Source of the DNA: Burkholderia cepacia
GTDB taxonomy: Bacteria > Pseudomonadota > Gammaproteobacteria > Burkholderiales > Burkholderiaceae
Direction of reading: 5' to 3'
DNA length: 64,000 bases
Assembly: GCF_029962485.1 (NCBI RefSeq)
Contig: NZ_CP073637.1
Coordinates: forward strand, 1,922,001-1,986,000
The notes beneath the pieces were generated by a model. It was given only the letters and a program-made list of their open reading frames with translations. It was not told the DNA's origin and made no database searches. A program made the translations under genes and the position numbers. This document shows, in pieces, positions 17,765 to 26,758 of the stretch (position 1 is its first letter; each line of letters opens with the position of its first letter).

Positions 17765-18658
17765 TCAGGCGAGGTCCTGCGCGAGACTCATGTCGAGGAA
17801 TTGGGCGGCCACGCGCGACGGCGCGCCGCCGTGCGGCACCAGAATGGAGAAATGTCGTGTGAGCGGTGCCGGCGCGAGCGAGCGCAGCACCAGCGCCGCA
17901 TCCTGATGACGCAGCGACATCGCGGACACGAACCCGACGCCCATCCCGGCGCGCACGGCCTCCTTCACGGCCTCGACACCGGCGATCTCGAACGCGACGC
18001 GCATCGGCGCGCCGCCCTGCGCGAACGCGCGCTCGACGAGCTGCCGCACGGCGGAGCCCTCCTCGCGCAACACGAGCGGGTGCGCGGCGAGCGCATCGAG
18101 CGTCACACCCGCGTCGTAGCCGGGCGCGGCCAGCGGATGGCCGGCCGGCACAATCGCGACGATCTCGTCCTCGTGCCACGCATGGACGGCCGTGCCGGGC
18201 GGCAGCGCCTCGCCGGGCGGCCCCTCGATCAGCGCGATGTCGAGCGACGCCAGCGCGGCCACCACGTCGGCCGTATTACCGCTCATCGTCTGGATCGTCA
18301 CGCGCGGCGCGAGCGGCTGGAACGCCGCGATCAGGTAAGGCAGCAGGTAGCTCGCGGGCGTCGTGCTCGCGCCGATGCGCAGCGTGCCAGCCTCGAGGCC
18401 GCGCACCGCGTCGCGAAACGCACGCGCCTGCGCGAACGTGTCGCGCTGCGCCTTCGCGTACTGCGCGAGCTGCTCGCCGACCGGCGTCAGGCGGATGCCG
18501 CGGCCGTCGCGCTGGTACAGCGGCTCGCCGAATTCGTCCTGCAGCAGCCGCAACTGGCCCGACACGGCCGGCTGCGACAGATGCAGCGCCACGGCGGCGT
18601 GGCTGATGTTCAGGTGTTCGGCAACGGCGGCGAACGTTATCAGTTGATCCGGGGTCAT
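17765..18658 (-). CDS. LysR-family regulator (YeiE-like)
   Basis: A 297-residue LysR-type regulator. The winged helix-turn-helix occupies residues 1-60 (AAVALHLSQPAVSGQLRLLQ). The effector domain includes RIGASTTPASYLLPYLI, typical of the CysB/YeiE subgroup. It is divergent from yeiH across a 112-bp AT-rich gap; the same pair occurs in many Proteobacteria, and YeiE was linked to sulfite tolerance. The gap contains CGGA-TT-TCCG (18672-18681), a possible LysR site. The effector ligand is inferred. Confidence 0.85.
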   Translation of the reverse strand: MTPDQLITFAAVAEHLNISHAAVALHLSQPAVSGQLRLLQDEFGEPLYQRDGRGIRLTPVGEQLAQYAKAQRDTFAQARAFRDAVRGLEAGTLRIGASTTPASYLLPYLIAAFQPLAPRVTIQTMSGNTADVVAALASLDIALIEGPPGEALPPGTAVHAWHEDEIVAIVPAGHPLAAPGYDAGVTLDALAAHPLVLREEGSAVRQLVERAFAQGGAPMRVAFEIAGVEAVKEAVRAGMGVGFVSAMSLRHQDAALVLRSLAPAPLTRHFSILVPHGGAPSRVAAQFLDMSLAQDLA

Positions 18659-18770
18659 GGGGATAAATTATCGGATTTCCGGATAGTTTACGTCACAAAT
18701 CACAATTTTTCATATTGATATAACGAAATTAGGATTACAGCATCGCAACACGTTCCATCACGGTGCTTCC

Positions 18771-19838
18771 ATGTCCACTGCTTCGACTCCCCATCTCAGC
18801 CATGCCGCGCCGTCGGTGCGCGGCCAGTTGAACGGCGTGCTGTTCGTCGCGCTGTTCGCCGCCGCCGTCACGAGCCTGTCCCAACTTCCCGCGATCGCGG
18901 GGCTCGGCCTGTCGCCGCTGATCGTCGGCATCGTCGCCGGCGCGCTGTACGGCAACGCGCTGCGCGACGGCATGCCGGCCAGCTGGGCGGCCGGCGTCAA
19001 CTTCTCCGCGCGCAAGCTGCTGCGCATCGCGGTCGCGTTCTTCGGGTTGCGCGTGAGCCTGCAGGAAATCGCGCAGGTCGGCCTGCCGGGCCTCACCGTG
19101 TCGGTGCTGGTCGTCGTCAGCACGCTCGTGATCGGCACCTGGGCCGGCATGAAGATCATGAAGCTCGACCGCGATTCCGCCCTGCTGACCGCCGCCGGCA
19201 GCGCGATCTGCGGCGCGGCGGCCGTGCTCGCGTTCGAATCGACGCTGCAGTCGAAGCCACACCAGAGCGCAATGGCCGTGGGCAGCGTCGTGCTGTTCGG
19301 CACGCTGTCGATGTTCCTGTACCCGATCGCATATCACGCCGGGCTGCTGAACCTCGATCCGGCCGGCCTCGGGCTGTTCTTCGGCGGCACGATCCATGAA
19401 GTCGCGCAGGTGGTCGGCGCGGCGAGCGACATCAGCCCGCAGGTCGCGCACGTCGCAACGATCGTCAAGATGACGCGCGTGATGCTGCTGGTCCCCGTGC
19501 TGCTGGTGCTCGGCTGGTGGCTCGCCCGCTCGGCTCGCGCGACGGCCGGCGGCGCGCAAGGCAAGCGCAAGGTGGCGGTACCCTGGTTCGCGCTCGGTTT
19601 CCTCGGCTTCGTGATCGTCAATTCGCTGAACGTGCTGCCGACGGACGTCACGCATACGCTGAACGTGCTCGACACCTTCGCGCTGACGATGGCAATGACC
19701 GCGCTCGGCATCGAAACCCGCGTGGCGCAGATCCGCGCCGCCGGCCCACGGGCGCTGATGACCGGCCTGATCCTGTACGTGTGGCTGATCGTCGGCGGCT
19801 ACGGGATCACCTGGGGCGTCCAGCATTGGCTTGGCTGA
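18771..19838 (+). CDS. yeiH: YeiH family putative sulfate/sulfite exporter
   Basis: A 355-residue integral membrane protein (UPF0324, 'putative sulfate exporter' family) with about ten helices. Conserved segments include GLSPLIVGIVAGALYGN, RKLLRIAVAFFGLRVSLQEI, the AAGSAICGAAAVLAF motif and FGGTIHEVAQVVGAA. It lies divergent from its LysR regulator. Transport of sulfur oxyanions is the family annotation and not shown here. The ClC channel gene follows 67 bases later. Confidence 0.85.
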   Translation: MSTASTPHLSHAAPSVRGQLNGVLFVALFAAAVTSLSQLPAIAGLGLSPLIVGIVAGALYGNALRDGMPASWAAGVNFSARKLLRIAVAFFGLRVSLQEIAQVGLPGLTVSVLVVVSTLVIGTWAGMKIMKLDRDSALLTAAGSAICGAAAVLAFESTLQSKPHQSAMAVGSVVLFGTLSMFLYPIAYHAGLLNLDPAGLGLFFGGTIHEVAQVVGAASDISPQVAHVATIVKMTRVMLLVPVLLVLGWWLARSARATAGGAQGKRKVAVPWFALGFLGFVIVNSLNVLPTDVTHTLNVLDTFALTMAMTALGIETRVAQIRAAGPRALMTGLILYVWLIVGGYGITWGVQHWLG

Positions 19839-19905
19839 GTTGCCCGCCCGTGACACTTCGCGCGCCGCGCCCGACGGGATGGTCCCGCGGGCGCGGCGCA
19901 ATGCT

Positions 19906-21675
19906 ATGCTTCGCGTCGTTTTCCATCGCCCTCTTTCAGCCGTGCTCTCGTTCCTGCTGAAGCTGCGCACTCGCGCCCAAAAGCTGTTCCGCCTGTCTGA
20001 CGCCCATACGATGCTGATCTGGTCGGCCATCGTCGGCGTCGGCGGCGCCTTTGCCACGATGGCGTTCCGCGAAGGCATCGACCTGATGCAGCACCTGATC
20101 TCCGGGCAAAGCGGCAGCTTCGTGCAGATGGCGAAGCGCCTGCCGTGGTACGTGCGGTTCTGGATGCCGGCCGCGGGCGGCTTCCTCGCCGGCTGCGTGC
20201 TGCTGCTCGCGACGCGCGGCGACAAGCAAGCCGGCAAGACCGACTACATGGAATCGGTCGCGCTCGGCAACGGCGTCGTCCCCGTGCGGCAGAGCCTGTG
20301 GCGCAGCGTGTCGTCGCTGCTGACGATCGGCAGCGGCGGCTCGATCGGCCGCGAGGGCCCGATGGTGCAGCTCGCGGCGCTCGCCGCGTCGCTCGTCGGC
20401 CGCTTCGTGCACTTCGACCCGCCGCGCCTGCGCCTGCTGGTTGCCTGCGGGGCGGCCGCCGGCATCACGTCCGCATACAACGCGCCGATTGCCGGCGCGT
20501 TCTTCGTGTCGGAAATCGTGCTCGGCACGATCGCGATGGAGAGCTTCGGGCCGATGGTCGTCGCGTCGGTCGTCGCGAACATCGTGATGCGCGAATTCGC
20601 CGGCTACAAGCCGCCGTACGAGATGCCGGTGTTTCCGGCCGTCACGGGCCCCGAGGTCCTGCTGTTCGTCGTGCTCGGCGCGCTGTGCGGCGTGCTCGCG
20701 CCGCAGTTCCTGCACCTGCTCGACGCGTCGAAGAACCAGTTCAAGCGGCTGCCGGTGCCGCTGCCCGTGCGGCTCGCGCTCGGCGGCCTCGTCGTCGGCG
20801 TGATCTCGGTGTGGACGCCGGACGTATGGGGCAACGGCTACAGCGTCGTGAACCAGATCCTGCATTCGCCGTGGACCTGGCAGGCGCTCGTCGCGGTGCT
20901 CGTGTTCAAGGTGATCGCAACCTCCGCCACGGTCGGCTCGGGCGCGATCGGCGGCGTGTTCACGCCGACACTGTTCGTCGGCGCGGTGTTCGGCTCGCTG
21001 TTCGGTCTTGCAATGGAAGCGGTGTGGCCCGGCCATACGTCGGCCTATTTCGCTTACGCGATCGTCGGGATGGGCGCGTTCATGGCGGGCGCCACGCAGG
21101 CGCCGCTGATGGCGATCCTGATGATCTTCGAGATGACGCTGAGCTATCAGGTCGTGCTGCCGCTGCTGGTGTCGTGCGTGTTCGCGTATTTCGTCGCGCG
21201 CGCGACGGGCACGACGTCGATGTACGAGATCACGCAGCACCACCAGCAGGACGCGCAGGAGCGGCTGCGGCTGCGCACCACGCAAATGCGCGAGCTGATC
21301 CAGCCCGCGCAGACGGTCGTGCCGCTCACGGCGAGCGTCGCCGACATGACGCGCGTGTTTCTCGAATATCCGGTGAAGTACCTGTACGTGACGGACGATG
21401 CCGGGCGGTTTCGCGGCGCGGTCGCGCTGAAGGACATCACGTCCGACCTGCTCGACAAGCGCGACACGACCGACAAGACGGCCGCGCACTACGCGCACAC
21501 ACCGTTTCCGCTCCTCACGCCCGACATGCCGCTCGCCACCGCGCTCGAACGCTTCATGGCGTTCCAGGGCGAACGCCTGCCGGTGATCGAAAGCGAAGCG
21601 GAGCCGACGCTCGCGGGGGTCGTCTACAAGACCTCCCTGCTCGACGCGTACCGCAGGATGACCGGCGAGCGCTGA
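19906..21675 (+). CDS. clcB: ClC-type chloride channel/transporter with CBS domains
   Basis: A 590-residue ClC-family membrane protein. The selectivity-filter motifs GREGP (in SIGREGPMVQ, with the gating Glu) and GGVFTPTL are present, with about ten to twelve helices. A C-terminal cytoplasmic region (from about 470) has two CBS-like repeats (ITSDLL and a LERFMAFQGERLPVIE segment). The ATG at 19906 is in frame but lacks a strong ribosome binding site; a GTG at 19942 is an alternative. E. coli ClcB-type proteins aid acid resistance. Whether it is a channel or H+/Cl- antiporter is undecided. Confidence 0.87.
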   Translation: MLRVVFHRPLSAVLSFLLKLRTRAQKLFRLSDAHTMLIWSAIVGVGGAFATMAFREGIDLMQHLISGQSGSFVQMAKRLPWYVRFWMPAAGGFLAGCVLLLATRGDKQAGKTDYMESVALGNGVVPVRQSLWRSVSSLLTIGSGGSIGREGPMVQLAALAASLVGRFVHFDPPRLRLLVACGAAAGITSAYNAPIAGAFFVSEIVLGTIAMESFGPMVVASVVANIVMREFAGYKPPYEMPVFPAVTGPEVLLFVVLGALCGVLAPQFLHLLDASKNQFKRLPVPLPVRLALGGLVVGVISVWTPDVWGNGYSVVNQILHSPWTWQALVAVLVFKVIATSATVGSGAIGGVFTPTLFVGAVFGSLFGLAMEAVWPGHTSAYFAYAIVGMGAFMAGATQAPLMAILMIFEMTLSYQVVLPLLVSCVFAYFVARATGTTSMYEITQHHQQDAQERLRLRTTQMRELIQPAQTVVPLTASVADMTRVFLEYPVKYLYVTDDAGRFRGAVALKDITSDLLDKRDTTDKTAAHYAHTPFPLLTPDMPLATALERFMAFQGERLPVIESEAEPTLAGVVYKTSLLDAYRRMTGER

Positions 21676-21702
21676 CGCGCGCCGCCGCATCGCCCGCGCC
21701 GG

Positions 21703-22323
21703 TCAGTCCGGCGCGCGCCCCAGCACGACCCGCGCGAAGAATCCCGCCAGCACCGATTCGGCCACGTCGGCCGATACGTGCTGCGGATCGGCCGTGTAGT
21801 ACGACTGCACGCCGTCGCACAGGCACATCAGCCCGAACGCGAGCGTGTCGGCCGGCAGCAGCAGCGGCGTGCCGGCCCGTTCGGCGAAGCGCTGGATGAA
21901 CTCGGCCATCTGCACGCGCTTGCCATGCAGGAACTGGTTGAAGCGCACGCGGAACTTCGCGTCGCGCGCCGCCTGCAGCTTCGCCTCGCCCCACAGCAGC
22001 GAATATTCGTCGTCGCGAAACAGCGTGCGGTAATACGCGAGCGACATCGATTCCATCTGCTCGCGCGATCCGCCACCTTCGAAAATCGCCTCGAAGTCGG
22101 CCCGCACCTCCGCGTGATCGCGCTCCAGCAATTCCAGCAGCAGGTCGGACTTGCTGCGGAAGTTCGAATAGAACGCGCCGCGCGTATAGCCGGCCGCCGC
22201 CGCGATGTCCTCGACGCTCGCGGCCACATAGCCTTTCTTCAGAAAAATGCGATGCGCGGCTTTCAGCAGACGTTCGCGCGTCTGGTCCCTGCTCTGCTCG
22301 CGAGTTAAGCGCTGTGGTTTCAT
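21703..22323 (-). CDS. TetR-family regulator of the RND efflux operon
   Basis: A 206-residue repressor with an N-terminal TetR helix-turn-helix (VEDIAAAAGYTRGAFYSNFRSK, about residues 37-58) and an all-helical ligand domain like the AcrR group (TetR_C_6). It is divergent from the RND operon over a 177-bp region in which TGCATT occurs twice (22364 and 22382). It therefore most likely represses that operon and itself, releasing on binding a pump substrate. Confidence 0.88.
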   Translation of the reverse strand: MKPQRLTREQSRDQTRERLLKAAHRIFLKKGYVAASVEDIAAAAGYTRGAFYSNFRSKSDLLLELLERDHAEVRADFEAIFEGGGSREQMESMSLAYYRTLFRDDEYSLLWGEAKLQAARDAKFRVRFNQFLHGKRVQMAEFIQRFAERAGTPLLLPADTLAFGLMCLCDGVQSYYTADPQHVSADVAESVLAGFFARVVLGRAPD

Positions 22324-22500
22324 GGCGCGCAGTCTAGCACCCTTTCCCTTTCGGATTCATCTTTGCATTCAGATACAGGTGTGCATTAGAATTCGCCACA
22401 GTTTCTGAATCTGTTGTGCGCGCGCCCTGCCGGCGCCGCTTGGGGCAAGCGCCCGCCGCGCTTGCCGGCTTCGTTCCGCTCCACCTCACCTGGGGGTTTC

Positions 22501-23610
22501 GTGAATCGCTCCGGTTCCCGCGCCGCGCTGCTGATCGGCGCCGCGCTCGTCCTTGCCGCCTGCCACCCGAAAGAATCCGCGCCGCCCGCCCCGCGCCCCG
22601 TCGTCGCGCTGCCCGCGCAGGCCGACACCGCCGCGGCCGCGCGCACGCTGCCTGGCGACATCCAGCCGCGCTACGCCACCCCGCTGTCGTTCCGCATCGC
22701 CGGCAAGATCGTCGAGCGCAAGGTGCGCCTCGGCGACACAGTCAAGGTCGGCCAGGTCGTCGCGCTGCTCGATCCGTCCGACGTCGAGAAAAACGCCGCG
22801 AGCGCACAGGCGCAGCTCGATGCCGCAACGCACAGCCTCGCGTTCGCGAAGCAGCAGCTCGACCGCGATCGCGCGCAGGCGCAAGAAAACCTGATCGCGA
22901 CCGCGCAACTCGAACAGACCCAGAACAGCTATACGTCGGCGCTCGCGCAGCGCGACCAGGCGCAACAGCAGCTCGCGCTCGCGAAGAACCAGCTCCGCTA
23001 CGCGACGCTCGTCGCCGATCATGCGGGCTACATCACCGCCGAACAGGCCGATACCGGCCAGAACGTGTCGGCCGGCCAGCCCGTCTACCAGCTCGCGTGG
23101 TCGGGCGATGTCGACGTCGTCAGCGACGTGCCCGAGGCCGCGCTCGCGTCGCTCGCGCCCGGCCATGCGGCGACCGTCACGCTGCCGTCGCTTCCGGGCC
23201 GCCAGTTCGCGGCGAAGGTGCGCGAAATCGCGCCGGCCGCCGATCCGCAAAGCCGCACCTATCGCGTGAAGCTGACGCTCGCGACGCCCGACCCGGCCAT
23301 CCGGCTCGGGATGACCGCGAACGTCGCGCTCGACGGCGCGCCGGCCTCCGGCGACGCACAGCCGGTCACGCTGCCCGCGACCGCGCTGTTCCACGACGGC
23401 GCGCAACCGGCCGTGTGGGTCGTGCGCACGAAGGACGACACGCTCGAATTGCGTCGCGTCGAGGTAGCGCGCTTCAACGAGCGCACCGTGACCGTGTCGC
23501 ACGGGCTGCAGCCGGGCGAGCGCGTCGTGCTCCAGGGCGTGCATACGGTCAGCGCGGGCGAGAAGGTGCGCCCGATCGCGCCGCTGCATCCGGAGGACTT
23601 CGCATCGTGA
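22501..23610 (+). CDS. RND efflux periplasmic adaptor (MFP) lipoprotein
   Basis: A 369-residue membrane-fusion protein. The lipobox LAAC places the acylated Cys at residue 21. A beta-barrel/lipoyl half (IAGKIVERKVRLGDTVKVGQ) precedes a coiled-coil hairpin (about 95-165, rich in Gln/Ala: AQLEQTQNSYTSALAQRDQAQQ, given in part) and the second lipoyl half (ADHAGYITAEQADTGQNVSAGQ). It bridges the pump and outer-membrane channel. The start is a GTG preceded by a GGGGG stretch. Its stop overlaps the permease GTG by four bases. Confidence 0.9.
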   Translation: MNRSGSRAALLIGAALVLAACHPKESAPPAPRPVVALPAQADTAAAARTLPGDIQPRYATPLSFRIAGKIVERKVRLGDTVKVGQVVALLDPSDVEKNAASAQAQLDAATHSLAFAKQQLDRDRAQAQENLIATAQLEQTQNSYTSALAQRDQAQQQLALAKNQLRYATLVADHAGYITAEQADTGQNVSAGQPVYQLAWSGDVDVVSDVPEAALASLAPGHAATVTLPSLPGRQFAAKVREIAPAADPQSRTYRVKLTLATPDPAIRLGMTANVALDGAPASGDAQPVTLPATALFHDGAQPAVWVVRTKDDTLELRRVEVARFNERTVTVSHGLQPGERVVLQGVHTVSAGEKVRPIAPLHPEDFAS

Positions 23611-26600
23611 GTACGCCGCACGAAGAAGGCCGTTTCAACCTGTCGGCGTGGGCGTTGCGCCACCAGGCGCTCGTCGTCTACCTGATCGCGCTCGCGACGC
23701 TTGCGGGCATCCTTGCCTACACGCGCCTCGCGCAGTCCGAAGACCCGCCGTTCACGTTCCGCGTGATGGTGATCCGCACGTTCTGGCCCGGCGCGAGCGC
23801 GCGGCAGGTGCAGGAACAGGTGACCGACCGGATCGGCCGCAAGCTGCAGGAAACGCCGGCCATCGACTTCCTGCGCAGCTATTCGCGCCCCGGCGAATCG
23901 CTGATCTTCTTCACGATGAAGGATTCGGCGCCGGTGAAGGACGTGCCCGAGACCTGGTACCAGATCCGCAAGAAAGTCGGCGACATCGGCTATACGTTGC
24001 CGCCCGGCGTGCAGGGCCCGTTCTTCAACGACGAATTCGGCGACGTCTACACCAACATCTGGACGCTCGAAGGCGACGGCTTCACGCCCGCGCAACTGCA
24101 CGACTACGCCGATCAATTGCGCACCGTGCTGCTGCGCGTGCCGGGCGTCGGCAAGGTCGACTACTTCGGCGACCCCGACCAGCGGATCTTCATCGAGGTG
24201 AACAACGCGCAGCTCACGCGCCTCGGCATTTCGCCGCAGCAGCTCGGGCAGGCGATCAACGCGCAGAACGACATCTCGTCGGCCGGCGTGCTGACGACCG
24301 CCGACGATCGCGTGTTCGTGCGGCCGAGCGGCCAGTTCGACAACGTCGACGCGATCGCCGATACGGTGATCCGCATCAACGGCCGCACGTTCCGGCTCGG
24401 CGATCTCGCGACCGTCAAGCGCGGCTACGACGACCCGGCCGTCACGCAGATGCGCGCAAGCGGCCATGCCGTGCTCGGCATCGGCGTCACGATGCAGCCA
24501 GGCGGCGACGTGATCCGGCTCGGCAAGGCGCTCGACGCCGAATCGAAGGACCTGCAGGCGCAACTGCCGGCCGGCCTCAAGCTGGTCGAGGTGTCGAGCA
24601 TGCCGCACGCGGTCGCGCATTCGGTCGACGACTTCCTCGAAGCCGTCGCCGAAGCCGTCGCGATCGTGCTGGTCGTGAGCCTCGTGTCGCTCGGCCTGCG
24701 CACCGGGATGGTCGTCGTGATCTCGATTCCGGTCGTGCTCGCGGTCACGGCCCTGTTCATGTACATGTTCGACATCGGGCTGCACAAGGTGTCGCTCGGC
24801 ACGCTCGTGCTCGCGCTCGGGCTGCTCGTCGACGACGCGATCATTGCGGTCGAGATGATGGCCGTGAAGCTCGAGCAGGGTTATACCCGTGCGCGCGCCG
24901 CCGCGTTCGCATACACCAGCACCGCGTTCCCGATGCTGACCGGCACGCTCGTCACCGTATCGGGCTTCCTGCCGATCGCGCTCGCGAAATCGAGCACCGG
25001 CGAATACACGCGCTCGATCTTCGAGGTGTCGGCGATCGCGCTGATCGCGTCGTGGTTCGCGGCCGTCGTGCTGATCCCGCTGCTGGGCTATCACATGCTG
25101 CCCGAGCGCAAGCGGCACGCGCACGAGGCGCACCTGCCCGACGACCACGAGCACGACATCTACGACACCCGTTTCTACCGGCGGCTGCGCGGCTGGATCG
25201 ACTGGTGCATCGAGCGGCGCTTCGTCGTGCTGCTGATCACGGGCGCCCTCTTCGTCGTGTCGCTGATGGGCTTCTCGCTGGTGCCGCAGCAGTTCTTCCC
25301 GAGTTCCGACCGGCCCGAGCTGCTGGTCGACCTGCGGCTGCCCGAAGGCGCGTCGTTCGCGGCGACGCTGCGCGAGACCGAGCGCCTCGAGAAAGTGATC
25401 GACAAGCGCCCCGAGATCGACCACTCGGTGAACTTCGTCGGCAGCGGCGCGCCGCGTTTTTACCTGCCACTCGACCAGCAGCTGCAGTTGCCGAACTTCG
25501 CGCAATTCGTGATCACCGCGAAATCGGTCGAGGATCGCGAGAAGCTCGCGACCTGGCTCGAAACCACGCTGCGCGACCAGTTCCCGGCCGTGCGCTGGCG
25601 CCTGTCGCGGCTCGAAAACGGGCCGCCGGTCGGTTATCCCGTGCAGTTCCGCGTGAGCGGCGACAGCATCGCGACGGTCCGCTCGATCGCCGAGAAGGTC
25701 GCGGCGACGATGCGCGGCGACGCGCGCACGGTCAACGTGCAGTTCGACTGGGACGAGCCGGCCGAGCGCTCGGTGCGCTTCGAGATCGACCAGAAGAAGG
25801 CGCGCGAGCTGAACGTCACGTCGCAGGACGTGTCGAGCTTCCTCGCGATGACGCTGTCGGGCACGACCGTCACCCAGTATCGCGAGCGCGACAAGCTGAT
25901 CGCGGTCGACCTGCGCGCGCCGAAGGCCGATCGCGTCGACCCCGCGAAGCTCGCCGGCCTCGCGCTGCCGACGCCGAACGGCCCCGTGCCGCTCGGCTCG
26001 CTCGGGCGCTTCAAGCCGACGCTCGAATACGGCGTCGTGTGGGAGCGCGACCGCCAGCCGACCATCACCGTGCAGTCGGACGTGCGCGCCGGCGCACAGG
26101 GCATCGACGTCACGCATGCGGTCGACGCGAAGCTGAACACGCTGCGCGCGCAGCTGCCGGTCGGCTATCAGATCAACATCGGCGGCTCGGTCGAGGAAAG
26201 CGCGAAGGCGCAGAAGTCGATCAACGCGCAAATGCCGCTGATGGCGATCGCCGTGTTCACGCTGCTGATGATCCAGCTGCAGAGCTTCTCGCGCGTGCTG
26301 ATGGTCGTGCTGACCGCACCGCTCGGGCTGATCGGCGTGGTCGCGACGCTGCTGCTGTTCGGCCAGCCGTTCGGCTTCGTCGCGATGCTCGGCGTGATCG
26401 CGATGTTCGGGATCATCATGCGCAACTCGGTGATCCTGGTCGACCAGATCGAGCAGGACATCGCCGCCGGCCACGGCCGCATCGACGCGATCATCGGCGC
26501 GACCGTGCGGCGCTTCCGCCCGATCACGCTGACGGCCGCGGCCGCCGTGCTCGCGCTGATCCCGCTGCTGCGCTCGAACTTCTTCGGGCCGATGGCGACC

Positions 26601-26756
26601 GCGCTGATGGGCGGCATCACGAGTGCGACCGTACTGACGCTGTTCTACCTGCCCGCGCTGTATGCGACGTGGTTCCGCGTGAAGCGCGACGAACGCGACC
26701 CGCAGGATGGCCCGCCGCCAGGCGGCAGCACGCCGGCCGCGCCGTCGGGAGCCTGA
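23607..26756 (+). CDS. RND efflux permease (HAE-type)
   Basis: A 1049-residue inner-membrane RND transporter with twelve predicted helices and two large periplasmic loops. The TM4 proton-relay pair is visible in LGLLVDDAIIAVEMM (Asp-Asp), and the duplicated half begins after residue ~520 (RRFVVLLITGALFVVSLMGF, in part). It begins VSTPHEEGRF at a GTG overlapping the adaptor stop. It resembles the less-studied RND group with 'FTFRVMVIRTFWPGAS' near the N-terminus rather than classical AcrB, so substrate range cannot be predicted. Confidence 0.92.
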   Translation: MSTPHEEGRFNLSAWALRHQALVVYLIALATLAGILAYTRLAQSEDPPFTFRVMVIRTFWPGASARQVQEQVTDRIGRKLQETPAIDFLRSYSRPGESLIFFTMKDSAPVKDVPETWYQIRKKVGDIGYTLPPGVQGPFFNDEFGDVYTNIWTLEGDGFTPAQLHDYADQLRTVLLRVPGVGKVDYFGDPDQRIFIEVNNAQLTRLGISPQQLGQAINAQNDISSAGVLTTADDRVFVRPSGQFDNVDAIADTVIRINGRTFRLGDLATVKRGYDDPAVTQMRASGHAVLGIGVTMQPGGDVIRLGKALDAESKDLQAQLPAGLKLVEVSSMPHAVAHSVDDFLEAVAEAVAIVLVVSLVSLGLRTGMVVVISIPVVLAVTALFMYMFDIGLHKVSLGTLVLALGLLVDDAIIAVEMMAVKLEQGYTRARAAAFAYTSTAFPMLTGTLVTVSGFLPIALAKSSTGEYTRSIFEVSAIALIASWFAAVVLIPLLGYHMLPERKRHAHEAHLPDDHEHDIYDTRFYRRLRGWIDWCIERRFVVLLITGALFVVSLMGFSLVPQQFFPSSDRPELLVDLRLPEGASFAATLRETERLEKVIDKRPEIDHSVNFVGSGAPRFYLPLDQQLQLPNFAQFVITAKSVEDREKLATWLETTLRDQFPAVRWRLSRLENGPPVGYPVQFRVSGDSIATVRSIAEKVAATMRGDARTVNVQFDWDEPAERSVRFEIDQKKARELNVTSQDVSSFLAMTLSGTTVTQYRERDKLIAVDLRAPKADRVDPAKLAGLALPTPNGPVPLGSLGRFKPTLEYGVVWERDRQPTITVQSDVRAGAQGIDVTHAVDAKLNTLRAQLPVGYQINIGGSVEESAKAQKSINAQMPLMAIAVFTLLMIQLQSFSRVLMVVLTAPLGLIGVVATLLLFGQPFGFVAMLGVIAMFGIIMRNSVILVDQIEQDIAAGHGRIDAIIGATVRRFRPITLTAAAAVLALIPLLRSNFFGPMATALMGGITSATVLTLFYLPALYATWFRVKRDERDPQDGPPPGGSTPAAPSGA

Positions 26757-26758
26757 CC

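Noticed and set aside
23259..26474. Long antisense frame opposite the RND permease
   Set aside because: Same reason: the permease on the other strand is unambiguous.
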